Below, one piece after another: positions 11,086-21,212 of a DNA stretch of 64,000 nt. The translations under genes and the position numbers were made by a program. The notes beneath the pieces are model-generated. The model was not told the origin of the DNA, did no database searches, and worked only from the letters and a program-made list of their open reading frames with translations. Numbering within the stretch: position 1 is the stretch's first letter; every line of letters begins with the position of its first letter. Source of the DNA: Bigelowiella natans CCMP2755 (Eukaryota; Cercozoa; Chlorarachniophyceae); NCBI GenBank assembly GCA_000320545.1, contig ADNK01001115.1:1-64000 (forward strand), given 5' to 3'.

Positions 11086-14000
11086 GTCCGCTTGTTTTAA
11101 GTGAGCTTGCTGTGTCGTCGAAAAAGACAAACTTATCTTATTGTGCAAAGGGTCAAGCGAGAAGCTACTACATGGGGGAAGGAATAGGGAGCGGAGGGGA
11201 TGTATTTACTTACCAAAGTGCAGTTATCATCTAGGACAACAAACTTCTTCTCACGATCCAATGACTTGATGCTCGACTTCAGTATCTTAACACGAGCACC
11301 AAACGCCAACCTGTTTAACTTCTGCTCTGGATACCTAGGAGGAGGGAGGGGAAGATGCACGACGGTAGTGTTAGTTGACCTTTGCGGTGCTAATTGCAGC
11401 TAATATTTTGGCGCGTGTATATGTGGAAGGGTAAGTGCAAAGTGAACGTATGTTTGCTGTGCGAGAGAGAAAAAGATAGAGTAGAAAACTAAGGCGATGA
11501 AGACATATTGTTTGTACATTGACCCACGAAAGTAAAGAATCTCTCAGAGAAATAAGCAACTACTTTGCTGTACTCAGAGAAATAAGCAACTACTTTGCTG
11601 TATTCACTGACGAAAAAGAAGAATGCAGCAAATGCCTATTTATTCCTCCAGAGAAGAAACGAATGCCCTTCCCTTCGCTCTAAAAATCCCTCACATTACA
11701 CATCACTCACTCGGAATCGATTGGGAAGAATTTCTCGCTGTCGCCATTCTTTTCGTTCGGGGAGATCATCGTAAGGGAGCGGAAGTTTGCACCCGGATTC
11801 GAGATCAAAGACTCGAGAAAAGCGAGGGCTGTTTGAGTCGCTCCGACAACTACGATGCGCGTGTTTACGGCAATGCGCGGCTCGTGTAGTAGACGCGCGG
11901 TAGTGAGAAAGAGCGCGAAGTCCAAGTTTCCCCGTTTCGATAACATGCCCCCTGCATCCTTGTCACTAAGCGCCGGCCGCGGTACGCACTTGGCCTTGCC
12001 CTTCGGAGGAGCGGGAATCTTGCGCGGCGCAACTTGCAGCATTTCGTCGACTAGCAACTGGCTGCTGCTGCTGCTGCTGGTGTCACTTGGGAAAACACGA
12101 TAGTAGAGCACGTTTTTCGAGAACTGGCGCATCACCTCGGCAAGAATGGTTTTGCGCTGGCTCTCAAATAAAGGATCGAGGGCACAGTGAATGATAGTTG
12201 CATGGTCCTCAGAAGGATTTCCTTCCATCGACACTGCATCTTGCACTGCGTACTCGGAGCAGAGCCACGCGGCCTCCCGCTTTGTGTCCTCGCCCTCAAC
12301 GATGATTACACCTGCGAACTGATTGTCAAAGGAAACAGTGAACGCTCCGCGAGCGGGCAGAGTATCAGCAGCTTGCTTTTCCTGGCAGGCAACGCAGTCA
12401 CGCGCGTCTACGATGATGTCAGCAGCATTGTCAACTCCTTCTAGCATGCCGCGCAAGGGGATCAGGTCTCCCCGCTTTGCCCACTCGACGGAGATTCCCA
12501 TAGCTCCCAAAACGGCGACGCGGTGTATGAGAAACAGCGAGTGCGAGAACGTAGTGGAGGGCAGCGGTTGGATGTAAGTGAAGCTATGCAGCAGCTCAAC
12601 TTCACTCACTGAATGCGGCATTGTTAGGATACAATAGTCGTGCTCTGGAAATCTCTTGAAGATCTCTCCTAGAAACACGCCTCCGAGAGTTTCGTATTGG
12701 CTGTCGAGGCAGTAGAGCGTGATGCACACAGCGTTCCCAGCAGCTGTGCTCGTGCTCCCGTCCGTCACCGGTTTCTTCTCGTTGGAGTGCTTGCTGTCTG
12801 CTTTGCCCTCGGGTGGGGACGTTGTCCATTCACCCATCGTTAAGATCTTCTTTAATTCTTCGTCGAGCTGCACGCTCCCCCCCTCCTTTGTTTCTCCTAC
12901 TAGTCCTGCGTACCTCGAAATCGCGTGCACATACTTGGGGTCGACTGCCTTCGCACCGCTGGCAGATGCCACCTGACGGCAGAGATACTTAAACTTTTCT
13001 ATGTCGCATGGTGCGTCCGGGGTTTCGAGCGCCGGCTTGAGCGCCTCTTGCATTTTTTCATCGAGCGACGAAAGCTCCTCTTGCTTCACCGCGGTGCCTC
13101 CTTCTATTGAAGGCTCGTTTCTAGCTGCGGAGACTAGGCATGCGGCGACAAGCTGCATGGGAATGTGCTCATTCCACTTGCTCACGAAGTACTTCTGCTC
13201 TTTCTTCTCCTCCTCCTTCTCCTCCTCTGCATCGTCCATCGTCATGGCTAACAACAATGGGCAAAAGATTCAGGGAGGGTTGTGAATATTGCTGAATTTG
13301 ATAATTGCTTCAACCAAAATGCATCCACAATAATGGCAGGAAATGGAAAAGAATGCAAAGTCTCTCCCCAAACAAGCACTACATGTAGTAAAATACCCGG
13401 CGCTGCTTCGTCCTCTTCTTGAACCTCGTCCTTCTTCTCGGCCTCCTCCATCTCCTTCCGCAGCTTTTCTACGTCAATACTGGAGACAAAGGCGCGAACG
13501 ATACTCTTGTGAATCCCCTTGTAAAGCTTAGAGAAGATGCTTTGGAATAGCGCTCCTTTAGAGAGAGCTTTCTCTGTCTCGAGCGCACTGAGATCCTCCA
13601 GATAACCGAGGTCGAACGAGTTGCTAGAGGCTACATCCACCTCAGCGCTCTCAATAGGCTTTGCTAAATAATTGTAAGGGGCAAGATCGAAGGAATCGGC
13701 GAGGATCTTCGTGTCAAGGTCGCTTGTGACGCTCATTAACCCCACTGGCTTTCCTTGGACCTCAGCCACCAGCACCTGATTTGACTTATTTTGCGCCTCG
13801 ATAATTCTTGTCAAATAGAATTCTCCATATGTTTCCGTTAGCAGTTCGCTCTGCTCGTTGAAGATAGGCGTAAGATCATCATGGTCTTCGACCCTAGCCG
13901 TACGCACCTTCAGCTGAGGCCTGTAGTTTGTGGAGAAGCTCACGAACATGCGCGGCTCACCCTCAACCTCCTTCTCAGGTGTCATTTCCTCAAACATATC

Positions 14001-14575
14001 TCTCTCTTGAATGGGACCGAACGGCGTGACTCCAGGAATGATGGCATAAAGGATGGCCTCAACGTGGTTGAACGTGTTGTAGACTGCTGAGAGGATACTG
14101 TCGGCGGCCTCCTGTTCGTATAGAGCAGTGGCGGCGAAGAAAGAGAGCCAGATCGTGTTGCCAGGTCCGAGGCCAGTAGCATCGCCAAATTTATTTCTAA
14201 ACCAGGATCCCCATGCCCCCTTTCGGAGTTCCTTGTGCTCCCCACTCGTAGATGGGAAATTTGTGAATGCACCGAAGCCGACGGTTTCGCCTTCCTCGTT
14301 TATGGCAGTGATTGCGATCACCGAGTTCTCTCTACGCATTGGTAGTAGCAAAGGGTAACAAATTGCACGTAAGTATAAACTTATTTTGATCACATAAGTA
14401 CACACACGCGCACGCACACACAACCTTTTTCTCACCCTGACAACTACGAATCGTGCACTCACATTAATTGGTCGATATCATATGCGCCGAAGCGCTTGGC
14501 CAGAACTTTTTCATCACCCTTGATGAGGTACTTCACACCCTTCTCATCCTCGGGGTTGGCTCGGCGAATCTCCAT
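7865..14575 (-). CDS. CFAP61: CFAP61, cilia- and flagella-associated protein
   Basis: CFAP61 is a structural component at the base of axonemal radial spokes (calmodulin- and spoke-associated complex) needed for ciliary motility. Exons run right to left. 14575-14463 and 14331-13397 encode an N-terminal acetyltransferase-like fold with RTARVEDHDDLTPIF and ETYGEFYL, diagnostic of the family. 13247-11711 continues with a second such module and the start of a Rossmann-like domain (RIVVVGATQTALAFLESL). Exons near 11335-11222, 10976-10712, about 10495-10274, 10160-9880 and 9740-9570 (SLVYDGRLVVDKDF) complete the pyridine-nucleotide-oxidoreductase-like region. The end comes from exons 8468-8369, 8238-8077 (WSMALFHDRF) and 8008-7865 (stop TAG). 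An Asp/Glu-rich low-complexity loop (about 10755-10850) is specific to this copy. Introns carry CA, CT, TA and TAC microsatellites. The first ATG at 14575 was chosen; the frame stays open upstream, so the start is provisional. A junction near 8700-8780 is unresolved. Confidence 0.92.
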
Positions 14576-15111
14576 ATGGGTGGATCGAGTCGCCGCTGGA
14601 ACCGGGTCGGGTGGGGGGCAAAGCGTTTCGCTGTTGAAAACTGCTACAATTGCTGCCCAGAAAAAACCCTCTGCATTTCTCTCTGAAATACAGGCTAACC
14701 ATCTCTATTCACTCAATTTTACGCATGCAATGTGAGTTCCTACGTCAATAGATATCGAATGTTTCAATGGTAAAATCCCCTATAATGATGCATTTTTTAT
14801 CGGGTTTCGGGAGCGGAGACACCGAGACGCAAAGGATAAACGACATGCATTTTGTGGAGGTGTTGCCGAACACCGAACACATATCTGTCGCCCGAATTTT
14901 CCCCATTGGGAATGCGATTTTTCCTTACGACAACATTGAAGAGCATTATTTTCACAAGAAACGGGAATCTGATTATGATTCAGCCTGTTGCTGATCCACG
15001 AGCTTCGCCCATCCCCCAAAAGGAACAGCACTTAGCAGACTCGCACCTGACCTGTCAGCCCGCCGCCGGGACTATTCCCAAGGCTTAACACCCAATAATC
15101 CGGAGTGAATA
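14576..15111. promoter_or_regulatory. Divergent promoter region CFAP61 / PrsW-like gene
   Basis: This non-coding gap of about 535 bp separates two start codons. An in-frame TGA lies just before the PrsW-like ATG. Apart from an open frame continuing CFAP61 upstream of its chosen ATG, I see nothing definite. Confidence 0.45.
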
Positions 15112-15472
15112 ATGGACAAAGAGGCCCCAGATGTAGGGCAGGAGCAGTTGCCAGGTCCATCCGACTTCATTGGCGAGGGCAAGGAGGAGGATATTGGTAA
15201 GCTTTCATATTGTGAGGAATTGAGGTTGTAACCCAATCACCTTCATGTCCTGTGGTATCTACTGAAGGCATTGGAGATCTCGATGAGGTGCGAGCTGAAC
15301 CGTTGCGGGGACAGGTACAGCATGAACGTTGAGAGAAAGAGGGCTGAGCCGTATAGAACCCCTGTGCGCGTGCACACAGATGTAGAGGGTAACTATTGAG
15401 GAGATTGCAAACGTGGGAGTTACGCACGCGGAGGGACCTTGTTCTATCAATATACCGAACATGCAAACACAC

Positions 15473-15514
<42 letters not shown>

Positions 15515-16547
15515 AGCGTGTAAAAACTGCAAGCTGTCGTTCATGAATGTAATGATAAATACAAAGGCTTCTGGGCCTCCTGGAAACGACATCCCAGAGA
15601 TCAAATATGGATTGACGGCCATGGTCATCGAGGTGCTCATATTCTGGGTAGTCTCCTTTGCAGTCTCCGTATCGGTCGGAGTTGTCTACCCGTTCTTGTT
15701 CTTGGTTTGTATTCCTCTTGGCTTGTACGTCAAGGAAAGCAAGGACATCATACATTTCACGGCCCCCGCCGGTACCTTCGCCTTCGGATACATTCCCGGG
15801 ATGATCATCATCTGGTTCGTCGAGACCATTCTCTTCGTGATCTGTATTCAAGTCTTCTTCGCTTTCGGGGTCAACACCTCGCCCGATTCTACTTCGGAGG
15901 AGAGGGACGACGGTTTCATCATCTTCTGGCTTTTCGCATCATTCTTCGTATTCGCAGTAACAACTGAGGTGGGGAAGTACCTCATCCTCAAATACGCTCG
16001 ACTTGTGTGGCCCAACGCTTTAGAGATGAAGGGGAGCATCATCATGACAGTTGCAGGGGCTTTAGGGTTCTCCATCAGCAATAACGTTATATTACTGCTC
16101 ATTCACGCCTCTTACGAAAATTGGGACATCGGCACGACCTTTCTGTGGGCGATATACCTATCGTTTGTCCTCGACACAGTGCACTGCCTCACCGCCTACT
16201 ACATAGCCCTCTCCGTTATCAGAAAGGAGATTTTCGACCACGACTTGAAGCTTTATCACATTCTCTCGGTTCCGATCATTGCTAGAGGAATCTTAGTTTT
16301 TTGTAGCTCACCCATAGCAGCTTTTCTCAACGGCGCAGTGATGTGGACGGTCATTATCATCGTGGAACTCGTCATCATCGCTGGCTTACTTCTTCTCATC
16401 AAGCATTCACAATCGAAACTCCCCCGCGAGCATATCGAGAGGGGTGGCTATTTTACGGTGCTTGGCGTGGGCTCCGAACCCGAATCAATGAACTTGGAGC
16501 TTGAAGAAGGCGTTAATGAGGGAAAGGAGGTTGAGGTGCAAAATTGA
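15112..16547 (+). CDS. PrsW-like multipass membrane protein
   Basis: Two exons, 15112-15196 and 15598-16547, join GAT-ATT-G to AG-ATC in phase and predict 344 residues. A short hydrophilic acidic N-terminus is followed by about eight hydrophobic helices and a charged tail. The order of blocks resembles the PrsW family of intramembrane proteases: TTEVGKYLILKYARL (like the PrsW E-E-x-x-K helix), then GALGFSISNNVILLL (where PrsW usually has G-F-x-x-x-E-N), then DTVHCLTAYYIALSV (the H-containing helix). The second glutamate, expected in the catalytic set, is Ser/Asn here, so protease activity is doubtful. The start is supported by a TGA three codons upstream. The intron ends in (CA)n at 15479-15511 and its acceptor at 15597 has only a weak pyrimidine tract; starting at 15543 is an alternative. 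Subcellular site not determinable; function unassigned. Confidence 0.7.
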
Positions 16548-17778
16548 TCATTATTTTGAAAAATCAAGAGAATTTTTTTCTGCAGGAAAGTTAAATCGAA
16601 TTCGATATCCGTAACTTACAAGCGTGCGGTAGATAGAGCATGTAATCTCCCTCATCTCCCCCCATTATAACTACTGTCAAAGCTGTAGATCATCAATATC
16701 CATAAGAATCTATATCCATACAATTTTATCTCTGTTGCATGCGTGGAGCACCGTCAAGGCGATACGATTTCGAAATCGATAGTGACGACATATATGTAGG
16801 GTAGCAGCCATACATGCTTTACGTATGCATCACATACATGATTTGTACATAGTCTGAGCAATTCTGCGCCACCGAACCGTACTGATAGCTTTCCATGCAC
16901 ACTCCTATGCTACATCTAGATGCGTTTAGGCGCTGTAGCCGCTGCGCTTGCATAGCTACATTAGGATGACAATTGAAAGGATTTAATCATGTCATTCATT
17001 ACATCCGTCTCATATAAACAGCTACTAGGATCTAAAGACTACATATGAGGTGGTGGGTAGCAAACATGCACTGCAAAATTTAAATTTGCATGTTCTGTCA
17101 CATATACGTACCGGGTCTGAAGCACGCAATAATTGTAATGCTGTCGATGCGAATTTCTTTGGTGCTGCTGACTGCTATGACTTGTGAATGCACATTCCTG
17201 CAAAAGTAGAACAAACAGCACATTGTCATATAGCTGCACAATAGACGTTATTACACAGCTCTCTAGCTCTAGCAGACGTGCTCTATGCTACACGTATGGA
17301 TGCCGTAATACTAAATGTGCATAGTTGCATATACTATCTTCCGCACGGATCGTGTTGTAGCTAATATGCAAAGGTACGTAAATTAATAAGCATTGCTGTC
17401 ATATCTTGCATGGCATATATGATGCTATACATCTAATACATGCGGACACTGTCATCTTGATGATGTCTGGCGTACGCGTGTTACGTTGATTGTCGCGTCA
17501 ACAGAGAATGCAGCGGCGTTACTGCAGCTGTAATACGCAGGCATATATCTAGCAGGCACCTCTTCATTTGATGATATTAGTAGTATCCTATATCTGCTCG
17601 TATCGTATTCTAGTACTGATTATTGAAAGCTTCAACCAGTGCTATTTCTGCTCAAGAACCATGGGCAGCAATGACACCCCATTCGAGCCCCCGGACGCCA
17701 GTCGAAAGCATGCAGCTGCCCCCCCCCCTCATTTCCCCACGTATCTTAGAGAAATGGAGTCCGAATATTCGAATCAAT
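16548..17778. other. Convergent 3'-3' spacer with inverted dispersed repeat
   Basis: This 1.2-kb gap lies between the PrsW-like and aspartic protease stop codons. It carries dispersed-repeat copy B in reverse orientation and scattered GCATGC/TGCATA motifs. No coding exon was supported. Confidence 0.65.
16924..17014 (-). repeat. Dispersed element of about 90 bp, copy B
   Basis: Read on the minus strand it begins GAGACGGATGTAATGAATG, continues with TTCAATTGTCATCCTAATG and ends GCAGCGGCTACAGCGCCTA, matching copies A, C and D2 block for block. Confidence 0.78.
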
Positions 17779-19694
17779 TCACATGACATGTTGGGCCTGT
17801 TGCTCACCATGGCCAAAAACGTCGATATCCTCCTCCTCGTCCTCAGGTACGACATCATAGTTATCGGACCTCTTGCTGCTGCTGCTGCTGCTGCTGCTGC
17901 AGCAGCAGCAGTAACACTAAGGAGCGATAAAAATCATGAATCAGAGGACAATTGGTCACGAGACAGATGGGAGAAGATGCGGCTAACCAAAGCAAGGAAA
18001 GCAGCCAACGATCCTAGGATGATGAACACCATGGTGACAGTAACTTCGTTCTGATGTAAGAGACGCAACCCCAATAATGCAAATCATTCTTTCCACCCTC
18101 ATAATGATTCAAGAAAGAAAAAACACAGGAATCAACAAAGAAGACAGCACAATCTCGGAAGTTCCGGCAAGTGGTGCCAGCGCCAATCTAGTTCTCCACA
18201 ATCCAATCGCACTTAATACAACCTCCTCGCTTTGTGCGGTGTCGTTGGGAGCGGCGTCGTTCGATGGCCCCGCGGGTGTTGGAGGACTCGTCGTGAGCAC
18301 AGGCTCGCAGTTTTGATGGCATGCCTCCGCGAATCCTACCTGGGCGTTACCCACATCAAACACGGTGAAGTACTTCCTCATAAAGGTGTCGCCTAAAATC
18401 CAAAGCGGCTCGCCCATGTCCAGGGGAGTGAAGGAGGAGAAGCAGACCTTCTGGCCCTGATACCTGTACTGCATGATGTAGTCCTCCGCGCCGAGCGTGT
18501 ACTTGTCCCCATGAATGATGAAGTTGACTGGGGGGCCTGTTTTCTTCAGGTCGCATTCCACCTGCTCGCAGCTTGCATCGCCACAGATCTTCATATTGAG
18601 CTCCATGATCTGGAGGCTTGGTCCGGCGATGAGGGAGGTGCCGCTGTCTGCAATCGCCTGCGTTTTGTTGTGGTTCTTAAATGTAGTTGGGGCCTCCTCG
18701 AGCCGCTTACGAAGGGCCTCTTTCTCCTCTTCGGCCATTTGCATGCCATCGATGTGGCCACGAAGATCTTCCTTCCAGTTCTTCATGCTCGCACTCCCCA
18801 CGGAAATATCATCGAGGTCGAACTGCCAGTAGGTCCTTTCAGAGAGGGGATAGTACTTGATGGGGCCATTGTACCGGTACACGCAGCCTGCGTTCACACA
18901 GTGCGTGCCGCCGAGGAAGAGGTCTCCATGCTTGTCAGGGTCACCGCGAGACTTGAGATAGAAAGCGAACTTCTGCTGCTCTGGGCTTGGGAACGCCCCG
19001 TGTTTGTGTATCAGGTGGTCCACAGCTGAGTATGGCAACGAAATCGGACAACGACACGGTGAGTGAGACGGGAGGTTAGTTAAATATGGAGGAGGAGGAG
19101 GTGGTGGTGGAGGAGGAGGAGGAGATTTGATTTGGCCACAACACTCTTAAGTTATTACGCGTTTTAAGGTGGTCCACAGCAATGGAGTTCCACGCAAGTC
19201 CGAGAATCCCATCAAAATTAGCCTTTTTGAATACGTCCCCTGGCTCCTTGGTAGCCTCTCCAAACTTCTGGGCATGGACCTTGACGCCTCCAAAAGTAAG
19301 GACATCACGGCTCACAAGCCCGGAGCATTCGCTAAAGGAAAAGTAAAGGAAGAAGGAAGGGAAAGGGAGGAGGCGGAGAAGTAAGGTTGGAGGAAAGTAC
19401 AATAGGTACCACCAAGTTGTGCAGTCGATGTGATCGAAGAAAGAACGATGAAGGTAGGAAAAGGCAGGCACCCGCTGTTAAATTATAGATTACCCCGATC
19501 CATACTGAATTGCATATGTCATCCTTTCGCCTTGTAGATCCATCACGGCTTCAAATGTACTCGATTTATTGCTATGGTATAGGTTGTGAGGAAGGCACTC
19601 CCCCGCTTGCTCTTGCACGCTCGAGCACTTGCAAACTTCGCAAGAATCGCTAGGAATCTGAAGGACCATTAAATTTGTCAGCTCTGATCACGTT

Positions 19695-19740
<46 letters not shown>

Positions 19741-20327
19741 AAAAGATCCTTTCAGTCGTTCGATGAAATATGTACTGAAGCAATATGAATGATGAAGCAA
19801 TTAACCCAAAGATTGGAGGATCCTGTGTCCAGGATCAGAGTGAAAGACTGAGGACTGAGTTTTGTTGGTGGAATACGCAGCAAATGCGTAGTGAGAAGAT
19901 CGCCTTCTCCATTCAAAACAAGAATAAACGCTTACGGTGTTCCTAAGGTGATCGATGCCATATATTCGCAGTCCATGTAATCTTTCGAAAAGAAAGATAA
20001 GTATTATGGAAGCATAATGTTCCGTGCAACTGGTTGTTAACATTACGTACCTTTGATTGGAATGTCCGCAGCTGTCAGCGACTTCTCTGACTTTTTCTTT
20101 GGCGCTGTGTTCATGGAGACGATCAAGGCAGAATCGTCCTCTTTCTCGAGCAAGGACTGACGCAGTGGCTTTCGTCCGTGTAACTGCAAGGTAGTCTGCG
20201 CTGGGTTGCCACCATTCCTCAAATCTGTTTGAATGAACGATTCTCCCTGCAGGCGGCTCTGTTGGTTCTTATGTTTGGTCCACGCAGCCCTGGATAACAA
20301 GGCGACATTGAGCAGGAAGAGAAGCAT
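17779..20327 (-). CDS. Membrane-anchored pepsin-family aspartic protease
   Basis: An A1-family aspartic endopeptidase, probably in the secretory or lysosomal pathway. Eight exons close in phase: 20327-20051, 19981-19936, 19854-19806, 19657-19494, 19331-19159, 19025-18223, 18050-17988, 17916-17779, predicting 570 residues. The start ATG opens a signal peptide (MLLFLLNVALLSRAAW), then a propeptide. The first catalytic motif DTGSSNLW spans exon 3; the flap YGSG ends exon 4; GILGLAWNSIAV follows; the second catalytic motif is ADSGTSLIAG, then PLWILGDTFMRKYFTVFD. About 40 charged residues inserted before the second motif are unusual. After the catalytic domain comes a Pro/Asp linker, one membrane helix (MVFIILGSLAAFLAL), then a CYCCCCC cluster, a Ser run and an acidic tail (DVVPEDEEEDIDVFG). 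Exons 7 and 8 use donors starting GTTGT and GTTAG, accepted because phase closes. If the gene stopped within exon 6 extension, the anchor would be lost. Confidence 0.88.
19698..19738. repeat. (TA)n microsatellite in protease intron
   Basis: About 20 TA units lie in the intron between protease exons 3 and 4. TA tracts recur in introns across the window. Confidence 0.95.
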
Positions 20328-21212
20328 AGCCCTTAGAGTCACGGGTTGGGGGTGAGTGATTGCAGAGCTCGAATCAATTTTTTGGCAATACGGACCGTTT
20401 CCAGTCTTTCTGCGAAGGTTTTCCTTTGTCGCATGGGGAAATAGGACTTGCTCTTCGAACACACCCTACTCGCAGTGATACACTAATACCAACGAAAAAG
20501 AAAAGCAAAGACACAGGGCATTTACACGGTTGCGACAATAGATATCGAAGTGCCGAACGTCTGCAGTGGCTTTCCAAGAACCTTTCGTGCATGTAGTAGC
20601 ACGAGCACTCTCCGCAAGGCGAAAACCGAAGTTCCTCCGGAAAAGTCGAAATTTGTGCACTGGACACTGATCCCATTATCTTGTCCGATGATAGCATGGT
20701 CCGAAATGTCAGTCCCTACTTTGGCTCGACACCTCGAATGCAATGTCTCAACGATCGACCAATCTCACATTGGAGACAAAAAAATTTCCTATGAAGATGA
20801 GCTAGATAGAACAGAGTGGGAAGCGTCAACAAAAGATTCTGATGCAGGAGGTAAACTTCATCATGCATTGAAGTTTTGATGCTGTACAACGCTTAAAGTT
20901 CTCGAATTGCTCTAGTGCTCACTGTTGCACAGCATCGTCTTACATCACATGCTAGCATGCTACACGCATGCAAAGCTCGCGCTGTTAACGAAGTCGAAAT
21001 AAGATGGAATTTTCCCATGAGAGAATGAGCAACGGCAAACTTCTTAAAGTTTAATCAAGCCGGAATCACTGAAAGATTGCTAGCTTGCCTACACAAACTG
21101 AAGCAAGACAGATCGTACGCCATGCATTGATACGCACATGTGCAAGATGCTGCTGCATGTATGTGTCGATCTGAAACGATGATAATATTGAGTTACAAAT
21201 GCGAACAGAAGA
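20328..21212. other. Tandem gap: protease promoter side and ligase 3' side
   Basis: The left part must hold the protease promoter; the right part is the 3' flank of the ligase. GCATGC and GCTAGC palindromes occur only in the right half (20948-21160), next to the ligase stop. An open frame at 20550-20879 (plus) has no recognisable features. Confidence 0.55.

Noticed and set aside
14576-14720. N-terminal extension of CFAP61
   Set aside because: The frame is open upstream but contains no ATG and lacks family similarity; the ATG at 14575 precedes the first conserved block.
19021-19181. GTGGACCACCT present at both sides of a protease intron, read as an exon duplication
   Set aside because: With donor C|GTAATA and acceptor CAG|CTGTGG the protein reads IAVDHLKTPVDHLIHKH, which aligns with the normal pepsin segment; the repeat is probably coincidental.
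20550-20879. Plus-strand open frame upstream of the protease
   Set aside because: No similarity to any family I know, and it overlaps the region expected to be the protease promoter.
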